Source of the DNA: SZUA-368 sp028533045 | Lineage (GTDB): Bacteria; Spirochaetota; Spirochaetia; DSM-2461 | Assembly: GCA_050031985.1 (NCBI GenBank) | Contig: JBNAIG010000030.1 | Location: 144,188 to 208,187, forward strand | Length of the DNA: 64,000 bases | Direction of reading: 5' to 3' | Shown: positions 9,334 to 16,734 of the stretch, piece by piece | How positions within the stretch are numbered: position 1 is the first letter of the stretch | Layout of the letters: each line of letters opens with the position of its first letter | The notes under the pieces: generated by a model | What the model saw: the letters and a program-made list of their open reading frames with translations, nothing else | The model's database searches: none | What the model was told of the DNA's origin: nothing | Made by a program: the position numbers and the translations under genes

Positions 9334-9774
9334 ATGAAGATCACAAAGGGGACAAACTACGATAAGGAAAGTTGGAAGCCGCTCAGTATCTTTTGTGCCA
9401 ATCAGAAAGAGAAGGATGACATCTATTCAAGCAACAGCTTTTCCCGCGTAATCAATTATGAGAGACAGAGAGCAAAGAGGAATGAATCAACCTTTGCCCT
9501 TGTATCCTGTTCATTTGGTGAAAACGATGAAAACAGGAGCGGTCTTAAGCGATATCTTGACTGTGTAAAGAAGACAGTGCGATCGGTAGATCATATCGGT
9601 TGGAGAGGGGACGGTCATGTAGGCATCCTTCTTCCCTGTACTACCCGTGACGGGGCGGAACAGTTTCTTAATAAAATCAACTCTTTTTCCGGCGTGGCTC
9701 GTCAGCCCGTTTCTTACCGGATTGAAACATATAACGGAGAGCGAGAAATCGCCCGTACAGCACAGGAACTCTAA
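9334..9774 (+). CDS. Small degenerate GGDEF-like protein in rhamnose operon
   Basis: A 146-residue soluble protein with AAGGGAGAG upstream of its ATG. Residues about 33-130 look like a stripped-down GGDEF fold: a helix with FSRVINYERQRAKRNES, a strand FALVSCSF, then a helix and VRSVDHIGWRGDGHVGILLPCTTRDGAEQFLNKI, which matches the strand-turn-strand around a diguanylate cyclase active site. The GG(D/E)EF signature itself is replaced by RGDGHV, so catalysis is unlikely. Similar non-catalytic domains are known beside polysaccharide genes, where a regulatory or binding role has been assumed. Its TAA overlaps the rfbA ATG (TAATG), so it is coupled to dTDP-glucose synthesis. Confidence 0.5.
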   Translation: MKITKGTNYDKESWKPLSIFCANQKEKDDIYSSNSFSRVINYERQRAKRNESTFALVSCSFGENDENRSGLKRYLDCVKKTVRSVDHIGWRGDGHVGILLPCTTRDGAEQFLNKINSFSGVARQPVSYRIETYNGEREIARTAQEL

Positions 9775-10640
9775 TGAAAGGTATTATTTTGGCGGGAGGC
9801 AGCGGTACGCGGCTGTATCCTTCTACTATGGTCGTATGTAAGCAGCTTTTGCCTGTTTACGATAAACCCATGATCTACTATCCCCTGTCCACTTTAATGT
9901 TGGCGGGAATAAAGGATATTCTCATTATTTCCACTCCCGTAGACCTTCATCGCTTTGAAGAGTTGCTGGGAGATGGTTCTGACTTGGGACTGTCCTTGAC
10001 TTATCAGGTACAGGACGCGCCCAATGGATTGGCGGAAGCCTTTATTTTGGGGAAAGATTTTATCGGTGATGATTCGGTTTGTCTTGTCCTGGGCGATAAT
10101 ATTTTCTACGGCCACGGCCTTCCGGAAATGCTTAGCGATGCGGCTTCCCAAGAGAAAGGGGCTCGTGTTTTCGGATACTATGTAGCCGATCCGGAACGTT
10201 ACGGTGTTGTAGAGTTTGATGAGAATAACCGTGTTCTGTCCCTTGAGGAAAAACCGGAAGACCCCAAATCCAATTACGCTGTAGTAGGCCTCTATTTCTA
10301 TGATAATCGTGTAGTGGAAATGGCTGAGAACCTCGCACCTTCCGCCCGGGGAGAATTGGAGATTACCGATCTGAATAAAATCTACCTTGAGCAGGGGGAT
10401 CTCACGGTGACTCTTATGGGCCGTGGTTTCGCCTGGCTCGATACGGGAACTCACGACTCCCTGGCCGATGCGACCCAGTATGTTAAGGCTATAGAAGACA
10501 GACAGAATCTGAAAATATCCTGTATTGAAGAGATCGCCTACAGAAAGGGCTTTATTGATAAAGCCGGTCTGTTAAAGGCGGCGGAGAAATATAAGAAATC
10601 CACCTACGGAGCCTATTTGCGCAAAGTGGTGGAAGAATAG
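9774..10640 (+). CDS. rfbA: Glucose-1-phosphate thymidylyltransferase
   Basis: A 288-residue nucleotidyltransferase that makes dTDP-glucose from dTTP and glucose-1-phosphate, the first step of the dTDP-L-rhamnose pathway. The start MKGIILAGGSGTRLYP carries the nucleotide-binding loop, followed by KQLLPVYDKPMIYYPLSTLM, LVLGDNIFYGHGL with the catalytic Asp, SLEEKPEDPKSNYAVVGLYFYD and RGFAWLDTGTHDSL. The length is standard. It overlaps the GGDEF-like gene upstream and the Wzz-like gene downstream by one base each. Confidence 0.97.
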   Translation: MKGIILAGGSGTRLYPSTMVVCKQLLPVYDKPMIYYPLSTLMLAGIKDILIISTPVDLHRFEELLGDGSDLGLSLTYQVQDAPNGLAEAFILGKDFIGDDSVCLVLGDNIFYGHGLPEMLSDAASQEKGARVFGYYVADPERYGVVEFDENNRVLSLEEKPEDPKSNYAVVGLYFYDNRVVEMAENLAPSARGELEITDLNKIYLEQGDLTVTLMGRGFAWLDTGTHDSLADATQYVKAIEDRQNLKISCIEEIAYRKGFIDKAGLLKAAEKYKKSTYGAYLRKVVEE

Positions 10641-11911
10641 TGAAAGAGAGCGATTTACAGGATCAGCTGGAACATGATACTATTCTGAATATGGATCATG
10701 AAGAACAGCAGGAAGAGAAAACCCTATTGGAAATGGCCCTGTATGTCTGGAATATCGTCTGGACCTACAGGATACTTATTTTTGTTCTGACCTTTTTAGG
10801 GGCTGCGGGAACGGTCGGCTATGCTATCATGACGATACGTTTGCCTGTTGATCAGAGTCCCATGCCCAATGTTTATCGTTCTTATACTAAAGTTATTATA
10901 CAGGAAAGCTCCTCTGCCGGGGGAAGCGATAGTATTGACGCCATGATGGATATGATGGGCTTTAGCTCGTCGGGAAATCGCGGAATCACAAATGGTGATT
11001 TGGCTCGTATGGTTTACAGTAGCTTTCCCTATGCCGATACCATTGCAGATCGTATGGATTTTGCAGAGAAATATAATATTTCTACGGATTACAAAACCAT
11101 ATCCCGGCGGATTTTTTACTCCAGTTCTACCTATTATTTTAATAGCACAAATCGTGTCCTCGAACTCTCCTATACCAGTACTGACAAGTACTTTGCCACA
11201 GAAGTCGTTGAAGTTATGCTCGAAGAACTGCAAAACTGGTTTAGCGAGCAGGGGGGGACGGCCAGTCAGAGTCAGTTAAGCAGTATTGAATCAAAGATTT
11301 TTGGTGTATCCAAAGAGATCTCACGTCTGGAAGAGCAGATTAAGAGTATTCAGTCTGAATATGGTGTGTTGAGTATCGATGATCTGGCCCAGTCTCAGCA
11401 GACTCTAATGAGCAGCTTAAATGAGCAGCTCATGTCCCTCGATCTTCAGATTAGCCAGCAGACAAACACCCAATCATCCTATTCTCCCATTGAGACTAGT
11501 GCCGTAAAATCGCTAAGAGCCCAAAGACAGGATGTGGCAAATACGCTCTACAGGCTCCAGAATGGAAGCCCTGTAGGGGGAAGATCTTATCCTCCTATCG
11601 ACGAAATGCCTAACCTGGCCCTTGAGTTTAATCGTCTCCAGCTTCTTCTTCAGATACAGGAAGGCATCTATCAATCCCTTACGGAGCAGTACGAGGTTCT
11701 TAAGCTTTCCGGCGGAGGATCTTTGGCCTTGACCGTATTGGAACCTGCAGAAATCCCTGTACAAAAGTCTGGACCACAGAGAAGTATGATCTGTATCCAG
11801 GGGACTATGGGGATGTTTTTTGTCGGGGTCGGATTAGCCTTTCTTTTTACTTTTCTCAAGACGCTTAAAGCCCGTCGGGAAGAACGTCTTATTCCCCTCG
11901 ACGACGAATAA
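10640..11911 (+). CDS. Wzz/GumC-type polysaccharide chain-length protein
   Basis: A 423-residue inner-membrane protein of the polysaccharide co-polymerase class. It has an acidic cytoplasmic start (residues 1-30), a first membrane span about 38-65, a large periplasmic part with coiled-coil (about 210-260, LSSIESKIFGVSKEISRLEEQI) and a second span near the C-terminus (about 385-408) preceded by the family Pro-rich segment LEPAEIPVQKSGPQRS. It ends shortly after the second span, so it lacks the tyrosine-kinase domain of Wzc-type proteins. The likely job is to set chain length or assist export of a rhamnose-containing polysaccharide. GTG start overlaps the rfbA stop (TAGTG). A terminator hairpin follows at 11940. 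Confidence 0.75.
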   Translation: MKESDLQDQLEHDTILNMDHEEQQEEKTLLEMALYVWNIVWTYRILIFVLTFLGAAGTVGYAIMTIRLPVDQSPMPNVYRSYTKVIIQESSSAGGSDSIDAMMDMMGFSSSGNRGITNGDLARMVYSSFPYADTIADRMDFAEKYNISTDYKTISRRIFYSSSTYYFNSTNRVLELSYTSTDKYFATEVVEVMLEELQNWFSEQGGTASQSQLSSIESKIFGVSKEISRLEEQIKSIQSEYGVLSIDDLAQSQQTLMSSLNEQLMSLDLQISQQTNTQSSYSPIETSAVKSLRAQRQDVANTLYRLQNGSPVGGRSYPPIDEMPNLALEFNRLQLLLQIQEGIYQSLTEQYEVLKLSGGGSLALTVLEPAEIPVQKSGPQRSMICIQGTMGMFFVGVGLAFLFTFLKTLKARREERLIPLDDE

Positions 11912-11938
11912 AAACAAGACTCAAGTATTGATGTTCAA

Positions 11939-11975
11939 GCCCACCTATCTTCATGATGGTGGGTTTACTTTTTAT
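11939..11975 (+). terminator. Terminator of the rhamnose/Wzz operon
   Basis: CCCACC at 11940-11945 pairs with GGTGGG at 11958-11963, extended by flanking A-T pairs, and is followed by TTTACTTTTTAT. It lies 28 bp after the Wzz-like stop codon. Confidence 0.7.
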
Positions 11976-11982
11976 AAAACAA

Positions 11983-12013
11983 AAACCCACCAGGATTATA
12001 CCTTGGTGGGTTT
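11983..12013 (-). terminator. Terminator of tRNA-Cys
   Basis: Perfect 10-bp arms, AAACCCACCA (11983-11992) and TGGTGGGTTT (12004-12013). Read on the minus strand the hairpin is followed by TTTTTGTTTT and lies 18 bases past the tRNA 3' end. Confidence 0.75.
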
Positions 12014-12030
12014 AAAGTTACATCTCTTTG

Positions 12031-12103
12031 AGGCGCCGAGCGGACTCGAACCGCTGAATCATGGATTTGCAATCCACTCCCTTAGCCGCTTGGGTACGGC
12101 GCC
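12031..12103 (-). tRNA. tRNA-Cys (GCA)
   Basis: A 73-base cloverleaf. Acceptor stem GGCGCCG pairs with CGGCGCC, the D arm is CCC/GGG, the anticodon stem GTGGA/TCCAT frames the loop TTGCAAA with anticodon GCA, the T arm is AGCGG/CCGCT with loop TTCGAGT, and the discriminator base is U, which is an identity element for CysRS. CCA is not encoded. Confidence 0.97.
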
Positions 12104-12168
12104 GAATTAACGTAGGATGAATATAACAAATCTCACCTGTTATGTCCACCCTTTTTACGGCTTTTTTT

Positions 12169-12546
12169 CTAAAAGGTAAAGTCATCGGGAAGAGGGTTGT
12201 AGTGCATGTCTATCCGCTCAATAGTTTTGTCCTGAGGGAGGTTAAAAAGTTCCTTTAGTTTATTGTATTGGTCGTCGTCAAACTCGTCTCCGTGGTAAAC
12301 AACAAACTTCTCTTTCTTAAGGAGATAGACCACACGTCCCCGGGGGATTGAGTCATACTCGGCTCTGAGGTTCTTGGGAAGTTTGTCAAGAAGTCCCCGT
12401 TTAGCCATGATAAACCAGGCCGCATAATGGCCCACTTCATAGTCAATGCTGACCCGGGTTTTTACCCCTTCCGAAAGGGGACTGGATTCGTAGTGGAATA
12501 GCTTGTTTTCATAGCTCCAGAAGATACCTACACGGGCTTCGGACAT
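12169..12546 (-). CDS. Hypothetical protein, 125 aa
   Basis: Not recognised. A soluble protein with no signal peptide. It contains an aromatic start (VGIFWSYENKLFHYES), a VSIDYEVGHYAAWFIMAKRGLLD segment and an acidic C-terminus (YHGDEFDDDQYNKLKELF). The central stretch IPRGRVVYLLKKEKFVVYHGDEF looks like a strand pair. The start codon overlaps the stop of the 428-residue gene by one base (TAATG), so it is the third gene of the rpiB operon. Confidence 0.6.
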   Translation of the reverse strand: MSEARVGIFWSYENKLFHYESSPLSEGVKTRVSIDYEVGHYAAWFIMAKRGLLDKLPKNLRAEYDSIPRGRVVYLLKKEKFVVYHGDEFDDDQYNKLKELFNLPQDKTIERIDMHYNPLPDDFTF

Positions 12547-13832
12547 TAGTATACTCCTTCTGTTTCCTGATAGGAACTCTTTATCAAATCGCTCATGCTA
12601 AGAGCACTGTTAATCGCCAGGCGGCTCAATGTACCCCAGTTATCCATTATAGTGGTTATCTCTTCACCATAGGAAAGACGTAATCCCTTATGGTGATATT
12701 TATTTAAAAGAATATGGCAAGGATCACCGGGGTGAAGGTATTCCAACGTATTTTCAACGGGATAGAGACCGTTTCTTTTCCAGCCAAGAAGGGATTGGGA
12801 AGGGGAGGAGCTTAAATAATTTCCCGCCGATTCGGCAATCAGAGAGTCCGCCATGCTATTGGGCACCGCCAGACAGGTATAATTAAATAGGGGAGCAATA
12901 AAGTCGGGATAGCAGATCACCGATTCCAGAGAGAAGTTCCTCGTGTCTTCCAGGAAAAAATCTTTCTCCTCTTCTGCCGGTTGAGAAGAAGGCGTCAGGA
13001 TTCCCATTTCCTTTAAGCTTCTGTTGAGTACAAGGGCTTGGATAAGAGGATCTTCCTGTTTTTCATCAAATTGCTCATAATAATTCGTGAAAAGAGAAAA
13101 ACACTGATAATCATAACAGTTCCAGCTATAACTGTGGCTGCTCTCTGCCAGTATTTGTTCCAGGTCCATGGGGCGGCGTAGTGTTCTTCCTTTAGAGAAA
13201 AGAGCCTGTACGGAGAAATAGTAATCCCTTTTACCGGAGATTTTTCCTTCCAGAGCGCTGATTTCCGTTTCGGGGAATACGACAATATGGGGGAGCTCTT
13301 TTTTTTGGTAGAGTCTGTTATTGTATTCTACGGCCGGATCTTTGGCCATGATTGGAGTAAAATCCAGGTCGTGATAGTAACAAAAGGTTTCCAGTCTCTC
13401 CCTGGTAAAATTGTCCTCTTCCGGAATTATCGCAATGAGCTTGTCTTCCTCAAGAGATGTGCCCCAAATGTCCATCCTTGTGGGATTTTCGAATCTATAA
13501 TCTCCCCGGGAGAGATAAAAATCATCCCCCGTAAAGACAAAGGATAGGGATCCTAAAAGGTTTTCCGGCTCCTCCAGGACAATTCTATTTCGTCCTCCAT
13601 AGGCTTCAATCCGGTAGATCTCCTCGAAAAGAGGAACTATCCGGGCCATGGCTAGCTCTCCCGTAAAAGAGGAACCTCGAAGGGGGGTACTACTGTGAAA
13701 ATCCCTCTGGGAATACTCTCTAAGTTCTGCCTTATCGAATGATTTGTGGTACTCCCCGTTTATCCAGATGTCCAGGGAAAAAAGAGGAGCTATCAGAAAA
13801 ATCAGCATCGTTAAGGCATAAAACTTTTTCAT
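12546..13832 (-). CDS. Secreted hypothetical protein, 428 aa
   Basis: Not recognised. The first 19 residues (MKKFYALTMLIFLIAPLFS) form a signal peptide, so the protein is exported. It opens with DIWINGEYHKSFDKAELREY, then alternating strands, with NCYDYQCFSLFTNYYEQFDEK in the middle and LHPGDPCHILLNKYHHKGLRLSYGEEI near the C-terminus. Several cysteines could pair outside the cytoplasm. The start overlaps the rpiB stop by four bases (ATGA), and its stop overlaps the 125-residue gene. No reason for the coupling with a pentose-phosphate enzyme is evident. Confidence 0.65.
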   Translation of the reverse strand: MKKFYALTMLIFLIAPLFSLDIWINGEYHKSFDKAELREYSQRDFHSSTPLRGSSFTGELAMARIVPLFEEIYRIEAYGGRNRIVLEEPENLLGSLSFVFTGDDFYLSRGDYRFENPTRMDIWGTSLEEDKLIAIIPEEDNFTRERLETFCYYHDLDFTPIMAKDPAVEYNNRLYQKKELPHIVVFPETEISALEGKISGKRDYYFSVQALFSKGRTLRRPMDLEQILAESSHSYSWNCYDYQCFSLFTNYYEQFDEKQEDPLIQALVLNRSLKEMGILTPSSQPAEEEKDFFLEDTRNFSLESVICYPDFIAPLFNYTCLAVPNSMADSLIAESAGNYLSSSPSQSLLGWKRNGLYPVENTLEYLHPGDPCHILLNKYHHKGLRLSYGEEITTIMDNWGTLSRLAINSALSMSDLIKSSYQETEGVY

Positions 13833-14281
13833 TTTTCCTCGATATTCATAACCTTGTCGATTCTTCGTTGGTGACGGCCGCCCTCGTACTCTCCGTCGAT
13901 GTAGGCATCCAGAATGTCCGTAATCGGTTCGGGGTAGGGAATGTTATCACTGCCGGCAAAGGCGATGAAATTGCTGTTGTTGTGTCTTTTCGTCATCTCC
14001 GCAGCCCAGGCATTCTGGGGAAGAGCGCATCGTATACCCTTGCTTTTGTTGGCGGAAATGGAAATGCCGATTCCCGTTGTACAAAGGAGAACTCCAAACT
14101 CATAGTCTCCCTCTGTGGTGAATCGTTCACAGGCTTCAACGGCTTTGTCTGGGTAATCCATGGAGTCCGTTGTGTTAACTCCGCAGTCGGTAACCGCGTA
14201 ACCACGTTCTTCAAGGTGTTTAATAAGTATAGCTTTACGTTCCAGTGCGCCGTGATCGTTGGCGATAATGACTTTTTTCAT
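13829..14281 (-). CDS. rpiB: Ribose-5-phosphate isomerase B
   Basis: A 150-residue RpiB/LacA family isomerase, interconverting ribose 5-phosphate and ribulose 5-phosphate in the pentose phosphate pathway. Marks: IANDHGALERK at the N-terminus, DCGVNTTDSMDYPDKA, the catalytic Cys-Thr-Thr-Gly-Ile-Gly segment LLCTTGIGISISANKSKGIRCAL, and the C-terminal RRIDKVMNIE. The usual anion-binding CGTG is CTTG here. Good ribosome-binding site GGAGAGAG. It heads an operon with two unknown genes, from a strong promoter at 14311-14339. Confidence 0.9.
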   Translation of the reverse strand: MKKVIIANDHGALERKAILIKHLEERGYAVTDCGVNTTDSMDYPDKAVEACERFTTEGDYEFGVLLCTTGIGISISANKSKGIRCALPQNAWAAEMTKRHNNSNFIAFAGSDNIPYPEPITDILDAYIDGEYEGGRHQRRIDKVMNIEEK

Positions 14282-14310
14282 GAATCTCTCTCCGAATAAT
14301 CCTTTTAATC

Positions 14311-14339
14311 ATTATAGCGAAAATATAGCTTCTTGGCAA
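14311..14339 (-). promoter_or_regulatory. rpiB promoter
   Basis: On the minus strand TTGCCA (14339-14334), 17 bp, TATAAT (14316-14311). The leader is about 23-25 bases and includes the GGAGAGAG site. Confidence 0.75.
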
Positions 14340-14360
14340 TTAATTTGCTATATAAGCTGA

Positions 14361-15029
14361 TTATCGGCTTTTATTTACGTTCTTTTGGGGGCAAAGCTGA
14401 TTGAGAGCGCAGCGGGAGCAGTGGGGCGACTGGGGAGTGCAGATTTGCTGGCCGTAGAGAACGAGGAGCTCGTTAATGGGGATCCAGTATTTGAGAGGCA
14501 GGATTTTACGGAGGGCTTTTTCCGAATCGTCCGGTTTTGTCGTCTTGACCCATCCCATGCGGTTGGCGATACGGTGGACATGAATATCCACGCATATGGC
14601 GGGTATTCCCCAGCCTAAACTAAGGACGAGATTCGCCGTCTTCAGTCCTACCCCGGGATAAGCAAGAAGGCCCTCTTGGGTTTGGGGGACTTCTCCCCCC
14701 TCGTCAAGAATGAGTCGACAAATCTTTTTGATATTGTCCGCTTTGGTTTTATAGAAACCGGCGGGATAAATCAGCTCTGCAATTTCTTCTGCTTCCAGTT
14801 TTACCATCGACTCAGCCGTTTCCGCCTTTTCAAAGAGTCTTATGGAGCTTTCAAAGGTAACTTTATCCTTGGTTCTAAGGGATATAATGGTAGAGATAAG
14901 CACTTTGAAGGGGTCGGAAGATTCCCTTTCTATGGCAGAGACAGAGGGAAGGGGCCCTTTGACGCTTTTCTTAATGATTGAAAAAATCCGGTCCCAATAT
15001 TCTTCGTTAAACTTTTTTGATGAGGGCAA
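14361..15029 (-). CDS. nth: Endonuclease III (DNA glycosylase/AP lyase)
   Basis: A 222-residue HhH-GPD glycosylase of base-excision repair, removing oxidised pyrimidines. The hairpin-helix-hairpin carries the catalytic Lys (AYPGVGLKTANLVLSL) and the catalytic Asp is in CVDIHVHRIANRMGW. The [4Fe-4S] loop near the C-terminus has cysteines spaced C-x6-C-x2-C-x5-C (CTPQSPHCSRCALNQLC). TTG at 15029 overlaps the ispF stop by 23 bases; a slightly later start is possible. Last gene of carD-ispD-ispF-nth. Confidence 0.93.
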   Translation of the reverse strand: MPSSKKFNEEYWDRIFSIIKKSVKGPLPSVSAIERESSDPFKVLISTIISLRTKDKVTFESSIRLFEKAETAESMVKLEAEEIAELIYPAGFYKTKADNIKKICRLILDEGGEVPQTQEGLLAYPGVGLKTANLVLSLGWGIPAICVDIHVHRIANRMGWVKTTKPDDSEKALRKILPLKYWIPINELLVLYGQQICTPQSPHCSRCALNQLCPQKNVNKSR

Positions 15030-15486
15030 TGGCCTGGGCCTCCACGGCTAATCCCTGTCCGGCGGCGTCCTGTTTCTCCTTGGTTTTGGCTTTGACCGAA
15101 ACACATTCAAGGGGGAGTTGGCAGAGCTCTGCCAGGGAGGACCTGATCCTATCTATATGAGGACGCAGTTTGGGGGCTTCAAGTATTACGGTAGTATCAA
15201 TGTTGACCGTTTCCCATCCTTGTTCTTTGATTAGGGAAAGCACATGGATAAGAAGCTTTCCGCTATCCGCATCTTTCCATTTCATATCGGAAGGAGGGAA
15301 GTGGGAACCAATATCTCCCAGAGCTAAAGCTCCCAGAAGGGAATCTATGAGTGCATGGATAAGGACGTCCCCGTCAGAATGGGCGTCGCACCCTTTGTCA
15401 GAGGGAATAGAATATCCTCCCAGGATAAAAGGCCGTCCTTCCACTAATCTGTGAATGTCATAGCCCTGACCAATTCTTATGTTCAT
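15007..15486 (-). CDS. ispF: 2-C-methyl-D-erythritol 2,4-cyclodiphosphate synthase
   Basis: A 159-residue trimeric enzyme of the MEP isoprenoid pathway. The zinc ligands are in GYDIHRL (Asp-x-His) and the SDGDVLIHAL segment, with DIGSHFPPSD, and the C-terminal KAKTKEK and GLAVEAQAIALI are typical. Length is standard. Its start overlaps the ispD stop by four bases. Confidence 0.96.
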   Translation of the reverse strand: MNIRIGQGYDIHRLVEGRPFILGGYSIPSDKGCDAHSDGDVLIHALIDSLLGALALGDIGSHFPPSDMKWKDADSGKLLIHVLSLIKEQGWETVNIDTTVILEAPKLRPHIDRIRSSLAELCQLPLECVSVKAKTKEKQDAAGQGLAVEAQAIALIKKV

Positions 15487-16163
15487 CTATTTTCTTCCTC
15501 GACTGCGATTCCCAAGGCGTTTAGGTCGGAGAGATAGGTTATTTTATCATTCTCCCTGTTTCCTTCAACGGTAAATACGGGAGTTACGAAACGGTCCCAT
15601 ATTTCAGAATCGTCAGTAAATTCTTCTGTTGAATTCCGGGCCTTTTCATGGGCATCTAAAAGAGATGTGTATTCAAAGCCTTGAGGTGTTTGAGCCCCTT
15701 TAGTGGAGGCCCTGTGGAGGTGATTGGTTATTCTTCCCTCGCCGTCGACAATTTTCATTGTGTTTGTAGCCGGCTCAACGGGAATGGCGGCGCCTTTGGC
15801 TTTTGTTTTTTTAATAACCGCCTCAATAGTAGGGGGCGATACAAAAGGGCGGGCTCCGTCATGAATTAAGACATAATGGGGTGAGTAATCTTTGAGGTAA
15901 AGGAGGGAGAGGTAAACCGACTCCTGCCGAGTAGAGCCTCCCACTATAAAATCGAGCCCTTTTAAATCATTCAGCATATCTTGAGTCGCCTCAATATAGT
16001 CTTCACGGCAGACAAGAACGATTTTATCAAAAAGGCCCGTATTAAGAAAAGTCTCTACCCCGTGATGGAGAAGAGGCTTTCCTTTGTAGGTCATGTATTC
16101 TTTTTTTATTCCCTGCCCCATGCGGGTGCTGGAGCCGGCAGCCAGAATGACAGCCACGTTCAT
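15483..16163 (-). CDS. ispD: 2-C-methyl-D-erythritol 4-phosphate cytidylyltransferase
   Basis: A 226-residue cytidylyltransferase, third step of the MEP pathway. The CTP-binding start is AVILAAGSSTRMGQGIKKEY, with LIHDGARPFVS in the middle and a Thr-Pro-Gln segment (GAQTPQGF). ATG at 16163 places the family start MNVAVILAAG at the N-terminus and lies 5 bp after the carD stop; an in-frame TTG at 16190 would overlap carD and has nothing to recommend it. The ribosome-binding site is weak, consistent with coupling to carD. Confidence 0.95.
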   Translation of the reverse strand: MNVAVILAAGSSTRMGQGIKKEYMTYKGKPLLHHGVETFLNTGLFDKIVLVCREDYIEATQDMLNDLKGLDFIVGGSTRQESVYLSLLYLKDYSPHYVLIHDGARPFVSPPTIEAVIKKTKAKGAAIPVEPATNTMKIVDGEGRITNHLHRASTKGAQTPQGFEYTSLLDAHEKARNSTEEFTDDSEIWDRFVTPVFTVEGNRENDKITYLSDLNALGIAVEEENR

Positions 16164-16168
16164 AGGAA

Positions 16169-16672
16169 TCAGTCCGCTTCGAGCTGACAAAGAATGAGCT
16201 GTTCAACCTCTTTTTTTGATTTTCCCATGGAAGAGGATATTTCATCAATTAAGAGCTTTTGAGCGTTGTCAAAGAGTTTTCTCTCCTGTACGGGGAGCTC
16301 TTTGTTTTTGCTTCTGTGGTAAAGCCGGGCAACGACAAGGGCAATATCCGTTACGGCGCCGCTCTTGATGAGGTCCAGGTTCATATTATAACGCTCTTTC
16401 CAATCAGAAGGAGAGGCGGTGATATTTTTATTCATATCTTCCAAAGCCTTCTTGGCTACCTGTGCGGTAACTACCGGGCGTACACCCAGGTCATCAACTT
16501 TGGTAACGGGAATATGGACGATCATATCGTCACTGGTTTCCAGGTTTACAACGTAGTAAAGGAGTTTTTCTCCCTTAAAAACACGTTCTTCAATCTTATC
16601 GATTTTTCCGACGCCCTGAAGGGGATAAACTACGTAATCTCCTTCTGAAAAAGTGGTGGTTTTCTTTGCCAT
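16169..16672 (-). CDS. carD: CarD/CdnL-family transcription regulator
   Basis: A 167-residue protein with a CarD_CdnL_TRCF domain. The N-terminal half (FSEGDYVVYPLQGVGKIDKIEERVF, then LLYYVVNL and VHIPVTKVDDLGVRPV) is the RNA polymerase beta-interacting Tudor-like module; the rest is the helical DNA-contacting domain (SDWKERYNMNLDLIKSG, VARLYHRSKNKELPVQERKLFDNAQKLL). CarD proteins stabilise open complexes at housekeeping and rRNA promoters. It heads carD-ispD-ispF-nth. The promoter lies so close that the start codon would be at or next to the transcription start. Confidence 0.92.
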   Translation of the reverse strand: MAKKTTTFSEGDYVVYPLQGVGKIDKIEERVFKGEKLLYYVVNLETSDDMIVHIPVTKVDDLGVRPVVTAQVAKKALEDMNKNITASPSDWKERYNMNLDLIKSGAVTDIALVVARLYHRSKNKELPVQERKLFDNAQKLLIDEISSSMGKSKKEVEQLILCQLEAD

Positions 16673-16679
16673 AGGGGGT

Positions 16680-16709
16680 ATTATAGCTTAAAATAGGGGT
16701 TAAGGTCAA
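16680..16709 (-). promoter_or_regulatory. carD promoter (leaderless)
   Basis: On the minus strand TTGACC (16709-16704), 18 bp, TATAAT (16685-16680), and then only seven bases before the carD ATG at 16672. Start-site spacing predicts initiation at or next to the A of ATG, with no room for a ribosome-binding site. Confidence 0.7.
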
Positions 16710-16734
16710 ATAGGGGGCGGTCGATAAATCAATT

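Noticed and set aside
11994..12003. TATAAT-like sequence in the loop of the tRNA-Cys terminator
   Set aside because: It is part of a hairpin loop with no -35 box or gene to serve.
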